Below are positions 11,900 to 24,255 of a stretch of 64,000 nt of DNA, piece by piece. Where the stretch lies: contig NC_085130.1 in the NCBI RefSeq assembly GCF_030269925.1, positions 9,746,501-9,810,500 of the forward strand, read 5' to 3'. This DNA comes from Bombyx mori (Eukaryota > Arthropoda > Insecta > Lepidoptera > Bombycidae). The notes under the pieces were generated by a model. That model saw only the letters and a list, made by a program, of their open reading frames with translations, ran no database searches and had not been told where the DNA came from. The position numbers and the translations under genes were made by a program. Within the stretch, counting starts at the first letter, position 1, and the number at the start of each line of letters is the position of its first letter.

Positions 11900-12320
11900 A
11901 TTATGTTCAATGGAAATTATTTTGTACAAGATAAAAGGGATTGTTCTTGAAGTCGGAATATATTAACTTATAAGAAATCCTTTGCCATTGATAGTAGAAA
12001 AACACCAACAACGATTTCTCTTCATCTGGGTTATGGACTCTGGAACGCGAGGAGTGAAGTTGTGTGTTTTTTTTATTTTGTCTATTTAGTGTTTCTTCAG
12101 ATTTAAATGTGAAATAATGGTGGTCTATTAACTGTTTAATATCTGTGAAAGTGCACAAATGTGGGAAAATGAAACAAATCCGCTGGATGTAGCTTCTCAG
12201 ATCCTCCAAAAAGTCCACTGAAACTCTTAGTAAATAACTACTATTTTACTGAGATTATATTTCATCCCATATCATCTGATCTCATTTCATCTAATTTATG
12301 CCAACTTCATATTATCATTT
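11900..12320. repeat. Relative of the 41.7-43.0 kb repeat
   Basis: Shares CTCCAAAAAGTCCACTGAA and TTTTACTGAGATTATATTTC blocks with 42720-42960 in the opposite orientation. No coding content. Confidence 0.6.
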
Positions 12321-12578
12321 TTCATTTAAAAAAAAGAATATAAAAGATGAGGCTGTATGATACCTTTGCCTATTCGGTTGGAAAAACAGAACTACTATTA
12401 CTATCCGGGTTATGACAGGGTCGAATTAAGCTTCCTGATTAAATAAAATAACACGAGATGGGTGGGTGAGCTCACGACCCACTTGTTGGTAAGTGTCACG
12501 AGTCGCCCTCCACTCACGAACGTTTGCATACAGCTTGTCCGAATATTGTAACTAACAAACGTCTGTATATTTATATTA

Positions 12579-12800
12579 CTGGTGGTAGGACCTCTTGTGA
12601 ATCCGTACGGGTAGGTACCACCACCCTGCCTAGTTCTGGTTTGAAGGGATGGGCAGCCGTTGTAATTATACTGAGACCTTAGAACTCATATCTCAAGGTG
12701 GGTGGCGCATTTACGTTGTAGATGTCTATGGGCTCCAGTGACCACTTAACATCAGGTGGGCTGTGAGCTCGTCCATCCACCTTAAGCAATAAAAAAATAA
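12579..12800 (+). mobile_element. SINE Bm1 tail with internal deletion
   Basis: Lacks the GAAGCAGTAATGCGTTTCGG segment seen in most copies. Confidence 0.78.
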
Positions 12801-12954
12801 AAAATTTAAATCCGGTGATGTTTGTTGGTTGTAAAACCAAACACAAAAAGTATAGAAGTGTACGGTACATAATATTACGTTGTTTAATGTCGGCGAAACA
12901 GGGACATAGATTAGTTTTTATTAATAACAATTACGTGTAGATCATGTCCCTTTT

Positions 12955-13072
12955 TTTTAATTGCCCTAGTAGGCAGACGAGCGTACCGCTAACTTGATGG
13001 TGGGTGATTACCGTCGCCCATGGACTACAGCAATGTCAGGGGCAGAGCCAAGCCGCTGCCTACCGTTAAATT
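12955..13072 (-). mobile_element. LINE L-A 3' end
   Basis: CCTAGTAGGCAGACGAGCGT to AAGCCGCTGCCTACCGTTAA. Confidence 0.7.
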
Positions 13073-14370
13073 TACCATTAAAATACCGTTATCTGTGTAA
13101 CCTTGATTCGTTCGAGTGAAGTGTTTTGGTGGCCACGTAACTGCGGTGTTTTAAGTTATTGGATAGCTTTTATCGCGGGCTTTGAGCGCGGCGACCGAAT
13201 CAAGAAATTCCGTAACGAAAATAAAACCTAACACCCCCACTCCGCCTACCATGTAGCTCGCGTTCAACACATTCACACGTTGCGCTTGTGTAGTGTTTGT
13301 GAATAAGCGCGTGCATCATGAAAAGTTTGCCCATCTCTCTCTCGCGCGGTCGAGCTTACGAGTGTGAAGGGGAAGGTTAATGTTTTGCTTTTGTTAATGT
13401 TTATAAATATGGCGTGGTCTTATTTTATTATTATTGTTTTAATATTAAATTATTATTGTCTATTTATAATTGCATAAGTTGATAAAAAATGTTATGCAAT
13501 AGTTTTACCGCGGCAGTCCCCGAGTGCCACACGTGTTTTTTTTTTTAATAAAAGAAAACCGACTTCCACAAAACAAAAAGAGATCACTAATATTGTTGAA
13601 CTCAATTAGATATGTATTATTAAGGATAACTCGGTAACAATAGGTGCAGGCCCGCACTAAATGCATCAACTTTTCAAATAAAATCATCATTGATACTTCA
13701 CTGGCTACCTTAACACATACATATTGATGTAGGGATTTGGAAATGCTTAACATGCAATGACTCCATAGACCGTTGAAAGATCAGGGATGCCACATGGTCA
13801 AATATTGTAATGTGTAATTGTAAATAGTAAATATGTAATAAGAGAACGACCATGTATTGTGGGAACTGATGTTTAGTCGCAGTGACTGGTTAAGTGAATA
13901 CTCATTGTTGCTCAGATATGCTCACGAGTACACACTGCTGTGCTAGCATCAGTGGCTTTAATGTAAGGCTATGTATATAAAGTTGTATATTATATTAAAA
14001 ATGTTGTAAATTATCAGATGTTTTATTTCTATGAACCGGAAATGGATAAAAATCGAAGGTCAGGCTCAGTGGAGTAAATTGTGAGGCCTGTGTCTCGCTG
14101 GGGACGGTGAGGGCGGCACAGAGCCCTATTAAGATATTTGACCAGATCAGCTCACCTGGTATTAATGGTAATATTAATTAATATTAATTAGGCTCATGGG
14201 CATCACAGCACTAATGTTATAATACTATCTTGAAACAGCCCGCATTTGAGACCCTGAAACTCCTTCCACCTGTACTAATCGATGGGATACGTTAATTGCC
14301 TTGAGGTCTGGACGCTCGACCCTTGCCTCACTCCCTCACATCGTCACCGAGTCTGGGCAATGTTTTTTTT
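13073..14370. other. Intergenic, no gene seen
   Basis: AT-rich with GC-rich islets (TCTCTCTCTCGCGCGGTCGA at 13336). No open frame with family resemblance. Probably old transposon sequence between convergent Cdk9 and THAP-ZnF. Confidence 0.4.
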
Positions 14371-14700
14371 TATTGCTTATATGGGTGAACGAGCTCACAG
14401 CCCATCTGGTATTAAGTTTTTACTGGAGCCCATAGACATCTACAACGTAAAGCGCCACCCACCTTGAGATATAAGTTCTAAGGTTTCAGTATAGTTACAA
14501 CGGCTGCCCCACCCTTTAAAACTCATTACTGTTTTTTTTTATTGCCCTTGTAGGCAGACTATCATACGGCCCACCTGATGGTGAGTGGTTACCGTCGCCC
14601 ATGGACTTCAGCAATGCCAGGGCCAGAGCCAAGCCGCTGCTTCACGGCAGGGTGGTGGTAACTACCCGCGCGGACTCACAAGACGTCCTACCATCGGTAA
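14371..14700 (-). mobile_element. SINE Bm1 tail interrupted by a LINE tail
   Basis: 14371-14530 and about 14650-14700 are two parts of a reverse Bm1. Between them lies a LINE fragment (14533-14650), so the LINE came later. It sits just beyond the zinc-finger stop codon. Confidence 0.7.
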
Positions 14701-14737
14701 AGTATATCAGTGAAACCCTCTCATCGCCACAAAACGT

Positions 14738-17700
14738 TTATTTCGGTTGGCAGTCGTCATCTGTATCGCTGGGCGGGTGTCTACGGCTGCGATGTCTGTT
14801 CAGATCAGACCAGCGATCCGTGGAGTAAGTGCACTCCAAACACGAGTACCTCCGCTTCTTCCTACCCTCGTTTTCGTCGAGATCCAGTACCTTGGTTTTG
14901 GAGTGGCTCTTCATGTGGTAGATGAGGCTCATGTGGTGCTTCGCCTTGAAGTCGCACAGGTGGCACTTGAACTTTTTGTCGGCTGCGTGCTTGCGGGAGT
15001 GTCGCTCCAGCTGCGGCCTGGAGGCGGTGGTGTAGCCGCACGTGTGGCACACGTGCAGGACGGTCTGGTGCGCGCGCACGTGCCGCCGGTAGTCCAGCTC
15101 GTCGGCGGCGCTGTACTTGCACTGCAGACAGTAGTTTCGGTAGACGCCCCAGAAGATGCGCGCCAGGTTATCGGGGCTGCCGGGCCGCGCCAGCCGAACC
15201 AGGGGGACGTCGTCCTCGTCCGTCTCCGAGGAGAGCTCGACGGTGTCGATCTTCGGCTCCTGGATGATGACGTCGTCCTCGTCGCTCGACGTCAACAGAC
15301 TGATCGGGTCCTCCTTGCTGCTGAACGCAAATATAAACCATTAGAAAAAAATAATCGCAAGGGTCAACCACTCCTCAGTGCAATGACGCAGCCTCACCCT
15401 GGGGGAACCGCCTTGGAATTGTTCAATTTACGTGCAGCGACATCTGTCGATAACAAACTAAACAGAAATAAAATAAACATGGCGCGTAACGGAAATAATT
15501 AAGATGGCGCGTAACCGAAAAACGTTACATACGTTTTTTCCTCCCTACGTCGATAAAGAAGTTTCACTTCAAAAATAACTAAATCAATCAATCGATCAAT
15601 TTAAAAGAGTATTGTGAGTCCTGGTTTCGGTCGATGTACAATGAAATCGAGATTCCAATGGCATTTAATTTGATTCCTGTTCATCCAGAGGATACAGTCC
15701 AATAAACAAAAAAGACAGTCCGGCACCGTAGTCAGGACATGAACTCAGAGTGTCACAATGGTCAAATTAGTCGTGTGGTGGGTCTTCGTCACGAGGAGAC
15801 CGACCCTGGACGATCTGGTGACGGAGCCCGGACTACACTACTGTTATATTGTGGACCTCTTGTGTTACTGGTGGTATGACCTCTTGTTCTTACTGGTGGT
15901 AGGAACTCTTGTGAGTCCGCGCGGGTAGGTACCACCACCCTGACTATTTCTGAGGTGAAGCAGTAATGCGTTTCGGTTTGAAGGGCGGGGCAGCCGTTGT
16001 AACTAAAGAGACCTTAGTACTTATATCTCAAGGTGGGTGGCGCATTTACGTTGTAGATGTCTATGGACTCCAGTAAACACTTAACACCAGGTGGGCTGTG
16101 AGCTCGTCCACCCAACTAAGCAATAAAAGTGTGAGTTCTGGTCAATGTACAATGAAATCGAGATTACAACGGCACTCAATTTGATGCCTGTTCATCCAGA
16201 AGATACAGTCCAACAAAGAAGAACGACAGTCGAGCTCGTCGCGTGGTGCGGGCCTCCGTCACGTGGGGACCGACCCTGGACGATCTGGTGACGGTACCCG
16301 GACCACACTACTATCATATTGCTCGCTGCATCAGTACTATAGACAGGGCACGTTTACCTGTTGGCGCAGTCGTCGTCGCGGTCCGGCAGCATGAGCGTGG
16401 CCGGGTCGAGCTCTACCTGCACGCTCTCCATCACCAGCAGACAGTCACTGCGCGCCGCGCCCTCTGCCAACACCAACACGCTCGCCCTCATCTACTGCAC
16501 GCGGCTAGTCTATGTGTGTGTCTGTGCGTCCGGGGGCCGCCCCACGGGGGAGGGACACTGGGGGGTCCAGTATACAGTGCGTGCCCCCTAAGCGGTTCAG
16601 CTTTACCATTGTTTAACACTAATCATACCATTACTTACTGATATCTATTTCTACCATAGCGTGTAGATAACGGTAGCTCGACAAATATAACTTAAAATAC
16701 ACAAATAAAAATATAATTGCTGTAGATTAATTGTTAAGAAAAGTCATGGAGTCAAACTTAAAAAAGCCATAAGATGATATTATGTGCATTTTCAATGCAA
16801 AAGTTCAAAATTGGTCATTTGACCCGCTATGGTATGTTTAGTGTTAAGCCTGCTTGAGTAGGGACCATTATGACCCCTATGCCGGGAAACAGGCACGCGT
16901 GCCAATTTGAAGGGTGGGGCACACAATTGAAACTCCGGCCTCATGCCTCAAGGTCTGTGGGTACCTCGGGGAGTCCCCGCGACGCTACCATCAGCTCGGA
17001 GCCCTACCTTGTCCCACGGCTATCTCTATATACACCGGATCCTTTTCCTTAAGCTTGGCACTGTGTACCGGGACTTCTTGCACGTCGTCGGCGGGGTGGG
17101 GCGCGGGGTGCGCGGGGGGCGGCGGGCTGGCCAGGCGCCGCGGCTTCGATTTCACGATCTGGTAGTTGGTTAGCAACTCCTCAATGTCCTGTTTGTCGGG
17201 TTCGACGTGAGCTGTGCCTCTGTGGAACAAATTGTGGCTTTTGTGGATCAGTCCTGCCGAGGCCTCGTGGACTCCGCAATGATGGCTGACTTATTTTTAG
17301 TTCAACTGTCTTACTGTCTTAATGACTTCTACGATGAAGGAACAAAATCTATAAATATAAATAAAATTGGAGTGTCTGTTTGTAATATTGTAATAACCGT
17401 TTTTTACTGCATGCATATGAATTTATATACGGTACGTACACCAAAATAACATTTTTTACAATTTTTGTCTGTCCTTCTGTCTGTCTGTCTGTTTGTTGCG
17501 GCTAATCTCTGGAACAGCTGGACCGATTTTGATGGGACTTTCATCGATAGGTAGCTGATGATATAAGGAGTAACTTAGCTTACTTTTTTTAGACTAGCTT
17601 CGACCCGCGGCGTCACCCGCGGTACGACAATAACCGCGGATAACATCGCGGGACTCTGAAGCGAAGCGAGGGCGGATCGCTAGTTTTATAATAAAAAAAT

Positions 17701-19213
17701 CGAACCCGCAAATGTTATAATTTGCGTCATAACTGGTGATAGGGCTCCTAACCCCGCTTCGGTATGTACCAATACTCTGCCTATCTCTGTTGTGAAGAAA
17801 TCATGTATTTCGGCTTGATGATGATGCGGCAGCCGTTATACTCTAAAATTGAGACTTAGAGCTCATGTCCCTAATTAGTGGTGGTAATGACAATGTAAAT
17901 AATAGGAATTGTACTTACATCTTCCTTCCATAATCATTGGTTGATCGGAGACTGACTTCACTTGCTGAATCAGTCCCGCTGTCAGCTGAGTCTGTGCTCA
18001 CGCGGACGACGGGGGCTCCGGGACCCACAGGGCGGCCCCTCCGTGTACGGACACCAGTAGGCTTACCAGCACTCTCACTAGCCGGGGCACTTTTATTTGC
18101 TATTTTATTACTTATAACATTCTCGTCACTATTAATGTCCGTTTTGGAGTTAATTACGTTTTTACTGCACTCATCACTCGTGTTTACGGTAAACTTATCG
18201 ACACTGTCACTAACACTGTTAACATTATTATCACTACTGTCAATTTCAGTATGTTTATCGGAATGTGTCTCACTGGTGCTCTCGACAACTCCATGAACCA
18301 GGGTCTCGTTTGTAATTTTGCTGTCAGCACAAACACTTGGCCCATTGGGGGTGTGACCGAGGACATCAGCTATGCCATTATTAACGCTTGCATCTAATTT
18401 GTTATTTTTATTTATTATCAATTTTTCACATATTTTGTCGATGTTTTTTTTTGTTTTTTTGTTGTTTTTATGTACCGTTTTAATTTTGTCATTTGTTATT
18501 ACGCTCTTATTATCAATATTATTATTAGATTTCTCAGTTTTATCACTAATTGAGTTTTCTATTAAATCTTCTGTTCGTGTTTTGACGCTTGTCTGAAAAA
18601 ATAAAGGAATTTATTGTAAAGCTACTTTGGTAAAATTTTTACAAGTGTGTTTTAAAATAAATTTTGTTTTGGTGTCTCGTTCTAGACTGCATACATATAA
18701 CATATAATAAATTCTTGCTTTAAAAGGTTTCAATAGATAGTGTTGTTTTAAGTTTTATTATTGATGCACAAGAACCACACTCAACTCTACGTTAATTTTG
18801 CTATGGACTCAATCAATGAAGTTCAAATCAGGCACTTTCAATTACTGCAATTACTCCGATTATCTACTGGTAGCCTGCAGGAGTGGGCACTGGACACATC
18901 AGGATTCTGATACCCTCGCCTTTGAGACATGAGGTCGACTTTGTCTCAATACTTGGTAAGGTCAAGTCAGGAGGTGTTGACTGTCGACCTGAGTTCGATC
19001 TGAGCCGGACCTGTCGTCTAAAGGCTGGACATACTCACATCTTTTATAAATAACGTTGGCACCACCTTCCTTTTGAGCCTGACCTTCCCTCTGATGTACT
19101 CGTAGTCCGTTTTGGCGAAGTGTTTGCTGCACAGTCCCGATTCCAGGGTTATCTTGCAGGACGGCGCTATGACCTTGAGCCATCGCTGGCGGAGGAGACG
19201 ACTCGTCGGGAAA
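14738..19213 (-). CDS. THAP / AT-hook / C2H2 zinc-finger protein (N-terminal exon missing on this strand)
   Basis: Exons on the minus strand: 19213-19039, 18592-17919, 17219-17008 (or starting at 17285), 16463-16358 and 15320-14738. Phases 1, 0, 2, 1, 2 join without a break, giving about 583 codons. The first exon holds most of a THAP domain: FPTSRLLRQRW, CSKHF (the C-x2-H zinc ligands) and VVPTLF (the AVPTIF box). The second is a disordered stretch of over 220 residues rich in Asn, Ser, Asp and Lys, ending in RTRRGRP, an AT-hook-like core. Exon 3 is proline-rich (SPPPPAHPAPHP), exon 4 acidic. The last exon has four C2H2 fingers with ligands CLQC/HVRAH, CHTC/HSRKH, CHLC/HMKSH and CLEC/HRSRRH. 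A nuclear DNA-binding regulator is inferred; no target can be named. The THAP C-x3-C half is absent upstream on this strand; see 29709-29802 plus. Confidence 0.8.
15891..16130 (+). mobile_element. SINE Bm1 tail, THAP-ZnF intron
   Basis: Preceded by a partial repeat of its own start (ACTGGTGGTATGACCTCTTG at 15868). The flanks 15610-15840 and 16131-16330 repeat each other (GTACAATGAAATCGAGATT), so the SINE lies between two copies of a local duplication. Confidence 0.78.
17348..17683 (+). mobile_element. Helitron, family 2, in the THAP-ZnF intron
   Basis: Start TCTATAAATATAAATAAAAT, end GGGCGGATCGCTAG, with a GTCT microsatellite near 17465-17490 and palindromic CCGCGG blocks before the end. Confidence 0.72.
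17728..17895 (+). mobile_element. SINE Bm1 tail, highly diverged
   Basis: ACTGGTGATAGGGCTCCTAA to CCTAATTAGTGGTGGTAATG; recognisable only by block order. Confidence 0.55.
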
Positions 19214-19312
19214 CTGAAAGGATATAATAGTCTTTAGATTGATTAGGACCACGATATTTGTATCCCACAGACTTTACCACTTAGATACGTGGACCAGCGG
19301 CTACCTGGTGTA

Positions 19313-19554
19313 AAGTGGTGGTAGGACCACTTGCGAGTCCGCCCGAATAAGTACCACCGCCCCGCCTATTTCTGCCGTGAAGCAGTAATGCGTTTCGGTT
19401 TGAGGGGTGGGGCAGCCGTTGTAACTATACTTGAGACCTTAGAACTTATATCTCAAGGTGGGTGGCGCATTTACGTTGTAGATGTCTATGGGCTCTAGTA
19501 ACCACTTAACACCAGGTGGGCTGTGGGATCTTTCACCCATCTAAGCAAAAAAAA
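19313..19554 (+). mobile_element. SINE Bm1 tail
   Basis: Starts GTGGTGGTAGGACCACTTGC and ends in an A-run at 19546-19554; upstream of the THAP exon. Confidence 0.82.
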
Positions 19555-19872
19555 AGTGTTTACTGGAGCCCATAGACATCTACAACGGAAATGCCACCAC
19601 TCACCTTGAGTCAAGTTTTAGTTTTCAGTACAAAGGCTGCCCCCTATTACTGCTTCATGGCAGAAATAGGCAGGGTGGTGGTACCTACCCGCGCGGACTC
19701 ACAAGACGCCCTGCCACCAGTAATTACGCAAATTATAATTTATGCGGTCTTGATTTTAATTGCACGATGTTATTCCTTCACCGTGGAAGTCAATCGTGAA
19801 CATTCGTTAAGTACGTGTTTCATTAGGAAAATTGGTACCCGCCTGCGGGATTCGAAAACCGTTGCGTTTTAA
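19555..19872 (-). mobile_element. SINE Bm1, long 5'-truncated copy
   Basis: Contains the body and the B box remnant (GGGATTCGAAAACC on plus) but lacks the A box. Abuts a plus-oriented tail at 19313-19554, tail to tail. Confidence 0.8.
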
Positions 19873-20094
19873 TGAATGAATTTCACATGTCGGCTTAGTT
19901 TACAATGACGAACAGATCTGGATCGACATCCTGGACTGGCTCCATATGAAGGAACTCTACAGCAGCATTACGGTAGTCGATTATAATATTTACCCTGACA
20001 TGGCTGAGGGCGAGTCTGGTCTTGATTGAGGAAGCCCCTCAATGGTCAACAGCACAGACATGAGACGTACATATTATGTAGACATATACAATTA

Positions 20095-20358
20095 TGGTCT
20101 CTATAGTTCTCGTCGAACCCGTCGCTTGCGATGAAGGGCTCGACGAGTAAATTAACCCTCAGACACAGCCCACTGAGTTTCTCGCCCAATCTTCTCAGTG
20201 GGTCGCGTTTCCGATCCGGGGGTGTAGATTCTGTGAATCACGGCTCTTGCTAGGGTTCGTATTAGCAACGTCGTCAGGTTTGAGCCCCGTGAGCTCACCT
20301 ACTAGTTAAGGTTACGCTGAAATAGCCTCTCAAGGCTATCAGCTTTGGTAGGAAAAAA
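20095..20358 (+). mobile_element. LINE L-B 3' end
   Basis: TCTCGTCGAACCCGTCGCTT to TTTGGTAGGAAAAAAG. Confidence 0.68.
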
Positions 20359-20511
20359 GAAAAAAAGGACTCACTCGAAAAATATGATGTCCTGAGTAGA
20401 TGTGACCCCGCAGCCGAGTACGCAGCACGTACGGAACATTGTCAGCGACCTGCCAGTTCACAAGACATTTAGTAGCCGAAATTGTCTAATATAATAATAA
20501 AATAAAATGAT

Positions 20512-20700
20512 TAGATGGGCGGACGAGCTCACAGCCCACCTGGTGTTCAGTGGTTACTGGAGCCCATAGACATCTACAACGTAAATGCGCCACCCACCTT
20601 GAGATATAAGTTCTAAGATCTCAGTATAGTTACAACGGCTGCCCCGCCTTTACCGCTTACCCGTGCGGATCCACAAGAGGTCCTACCACTAGTAATACCA
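20512..20700 (-). mobile_element. SINE Bm1 tail
   Basis: ATGGGCGGACGAGCTCACAG to GAGGTCCTACCACTAGTAAT, with a deletion in the middle. Confidence 0.78.
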
Positions 20701-20744
20701 ATCAATAATTGCAACCAATAATTAACAATTCTCACAATACATAA

Positions 20745-20960
20745 TATTTTATTTTAATTATTTGCAAGAACTTCTCCTTGAGTGAAGACCTCCTCCAACG
20801 AAAACCAATGTTCCCTATTTTGGGCCACTTGTATCCAGTTTGGGCCCGATGTCCTTGCGATGTCATCCCACCTTGTGTGTGGTGTACCTCTGTCTCTTTC
20901 CCACTGGACCGCTCCAAAAAGTAGCTCTTTTGGTCCGTCTTTCATCTTGTAACCTCGCTA
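20745..20960 (-). mobile_element. RTE/R4-type LINE reverse transcriptase C-terminus
   Basis: The minus strand reads WERDRGTPHTRWDDIARTSG, the familiar end of an insect LINE polyprotein (R-x-R-G-x-P-x-T-R-W-x-D-D). Degraded. Confidence 0.65.
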
Positions 20961-21139
20961 CGTGGTCCGCCCAGTTCCATTTCAGTCTTTGTCTAATATT
21001 GGTCAAAGGACCTTAACAGCCAATCTCGACAATCCCGCTATTCATTTGGATTTACGAGGAACACCATTCCTTTATTTTCTGGACCGGGATCCCTACCGTC
21101 TTCGAGGTACTCGTGGCGAGCCTTGTCATGAGTTCTGTT

Positions 21140-21256
21140 TTTACAGTACAACAGCTGCCTAACTCATCAAACCGAAACGCGTTACTGCTTCACGGCAGAA
21201 ATAAGTAAGGTGGTGGTACCTACCCATGCGGACTCACAAGACGTCCTACCATCACG
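21140..21256 (-). mobile_element. SINE Bm1 fragment
   Basis: ACAGTACAACAGCTGCCTAA to CAAGACGTCCTACCATCACG; the 3' part is lost. Confidence 0.65.
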
Positions 21257-21599
21257 ATTGTTTAATTAATAAATCGTGATTGTTTTTTTACAAGAGTATT
21301 GACTAGACCAGCAGCTTCTCTCCTCCCGAGTATAGTAAAAGGCGACTTGGGATAACGTCGGAGAATGGGCAGCAACATTCTCTGGGTATTACTCCAGAAT
21401 ACTGGGATCACTTACTGGCATTACAGGTGGTAAGCCACAATGAAGGTATGCAGTCTGTTACTACCTATTAATTGGCAGTAGACAATCATACATTCTAGTT
21501 TGAAGGGTGTGCCTCATGTCTCAAGGAGAGTGTGCAGCATTCAAGTTACGATTTCTATGGGTTCAAGTGATGGCTTAATTGCGTTGGTCTATGTAATAA

Positions 21600-24255
21600 A
21601 TTTAAAAATGTTGGAAGAATAAATTTGCTTTTTGTTTATTGCTTTCTACTTCTAACTACTAGTACATATATACTAGTAGATATATATTATAAAATGCTAA
21701 GGATATCAGAACAGTAAGTGATTTATTGAGTTTAAACAATAATTTTTATACAAGAGCTAAGAAAATAATATTCCTGTCTAAATTTATTGGATGTCATGTT
21801 TACAAACAAAATTGTGTGTGTTGTGTTAGTAAAATTGGAAGTGACCTTCAAGAGGTTCGGGATTTGTGGCTTGAATTCCAATTTTTAACAATAACAAACC
21901 GAACTAATAAACGGAAAGAAATACTAGGGCATAATCCACTGGTTTTGTTTTTATGGATTTTGTTCAATAAAAAAAATTAAATAAAACTGTCATGGCTTTA
22001 TTTAATAAACATTACAAATTAAACATAAAGCTTAAATTGTATTTATTTTAATTTAAGAAATGCCGCCAAAATTACGGTAACAATCTATCCATTTAGATCC
22101 ACAAAACATTCAAAAATGGAACCACTCCCGCGTACCTATTCTGTAAGCGCAGTAACTGAACGGTACAAAATCTATTCTCGACTCTAAAATCTCTATGCAT
22201 AAGATCTATTTTCTATTAATCGCATCGGCGCAAAGGGACAACGATTTGCCAGAATACTCCCGTACAATAATTAATGCAACGCCAAACAAAATCAATAATT
22301 TTAACTACAAAACATTACAAAGTACAATAAATAGTTGTTTGTAAACATTAAAGCGTTGATTTTACGCGCGAAAACACGAAATACTAGCACAGTACTATAC
22401 GATGCGTTATTTATGATTTACCTGTTTTTTCTCTCACGTTGTGGCCTTGCAAATTTGTAGAATACTACATGATCGCCCACTTTACATCGTTTAATACATA
22501 ATATCAAATAAAATCCATTGTAAATGTGGAATTATGAATTATTACACGCGCACAGGGAAAAATATTTACTTGTGCTTTTTTTAGATTGACTTGACATTTC
22601 AATGAACAGTGCCGTGTTTATATCGCAGTGTTGGGCTTTCGAACGTCGAACTGCGTCTTGTTTTAGTCGATTTTTATTTATTTTGTTATCACCGGTGATG
22701 ACCAATGCCCCTTCCCATATGTCAGGTTGAAAGTTTGACTATCTTTTAATTAATTGTGCGCTTTATTCATGTACACATTTTTATCAATTTAAATAAATGA
22801 TTATTTCATTCTAAAAGTACTATTGTCGTGTCAATTTGGAGACTGCGAACACCACGCCCGCAGTTTATCCTACGGTTACGTAGATCTGTTTCGTGGGTTT
22901 ACTTTTTAAGTAGGGTTTTCATTGATTACATAACAGTCAAAGGGAACAAAAACGGTACGAAATCTTTGTTAATACTGAATTTTTTTCATTATTATTTATC
23001 TATTTAGATTCGGTAAAATGTGCGTATAACATTTACGCAAAGAATAAATGTGCTGCCATCTATTGTTGAAGGTATATTAACATGTAACATGTTTATATAG
23101 TGTCAACATAATTTAACATGACTAAAATAAATTACTAAAAACATTAAAAGCTATTGGCTATATATATGGCTATATATATATTCTAACCTACTCGCTATCA
23201 TAGCTCAATATCTACCAAATTTTGTAAATAACAATATGTCGGAGACGGTCATTGGTTTGGTAGCTAAACGAAACGCAGCACGATTCCCGAGAGATGGCAG
23301 CACGATTGCAGTATCGTCGGAACTCTGTTAGCTTCGTGCTACGACAGGGCCTAGCCGATGGATACGCGTTGATGCCATCACACTTACCAACCAGCCTTCT
23401 TGAAGAGCGGAGCCTCCGTCCTAAGAACTGTTCCGTATTCGATTTCGTTTGCTGGCGTCATGGCGTCAGGAGGGGATTTCTTAATTGTTCTAAGACAACA
23501 AGCGTGATTGGTGTACTCAATATTTCTCTTACCTCGATCACCCTATTCGTCCCTATGATGTCTGACGATGGTGTTAATAATTGTGGCTTCTCCGACATAA
23601 TGTGTAGTGCCAATTGTTTGGACACATTAGACTTTAACGTTTAAGTTTAGATATGAAATATTGTTTTTTTAGTGACAAAGTATTATTCTGGTTTTCATAT
23701 TTCTTTAAATTACTCATTGTATTTTTACTTTTCTAATTTCAAGATGTTATCAACTATTGCACTGTCGGTTGCACCTATAATTAAGGTGATATCTGTCATG
23801 TACTTATTGACAATTTGTCAATGTTTTGTATTGATGATAACTTTGTTGGTGCAATTAAATAAATAAAGTTTATTATTTTATTTTAATAATAAACATAATA
23901 TTACTTTTCGTAACGCTCGATTTCACTACTAATTTGATTGAAATCGATTTTTAAGGAGTAAATTCATTTCATAGGTGAAGAATACAATTTTTTTGGATAA
24001 AAGTATTGCTAGCGGCCTAGATAATTTTCCAAACTCACCAATATAGGTTGGTTTGCTCAAGGGCATGTGATATTCACCTAAATAGTTTGGACAGAGGCAC
24101 AAGCTTAAATAGTATCTATTTGTTGTGGCATTCATGGCCCTCCATCAGGTAGAAAATAAGGAATGCTAATAGGATTTTTAAAGGCTATATTATATACTAT
24201 ATACTGATTTATAGTTAATATGTAAAGTTTCAAGCATTCAAGTGATGTTTATTAG
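21600..24255. other. Low-repeat interval between THAP-ZnF and GILT
   Basis: Few recognisable repeats at 21980-22900. 23236-23598 is bounded by an inverted TGTCGGAGA motif; its minus strand also shows MSEKPQLLTPSSDIIGTNRV before a GTAAGA donor. I cannot decide between a gene start and a transposon. Confidence 0.35.

Noticed and set aside
14747..15502. 251-codon plus-strand open frame
   Set aside because: It is a GC-rich shadow of the zinc-finger exon on the minus strand, which has clear C2H2 ligands.
22380..22500. Minus-strand frame CIKRCKVGDHVVFYKFARP as the missing THAP exon
   Set aside because: It has C-x3-C and ends AG before a GTAAAT donor in the right phase. However, the open stretch upstream contains no ATG and no AG that could serve as an acceptor, and the Cys to Phe-Pro spacing is too long for THAP.
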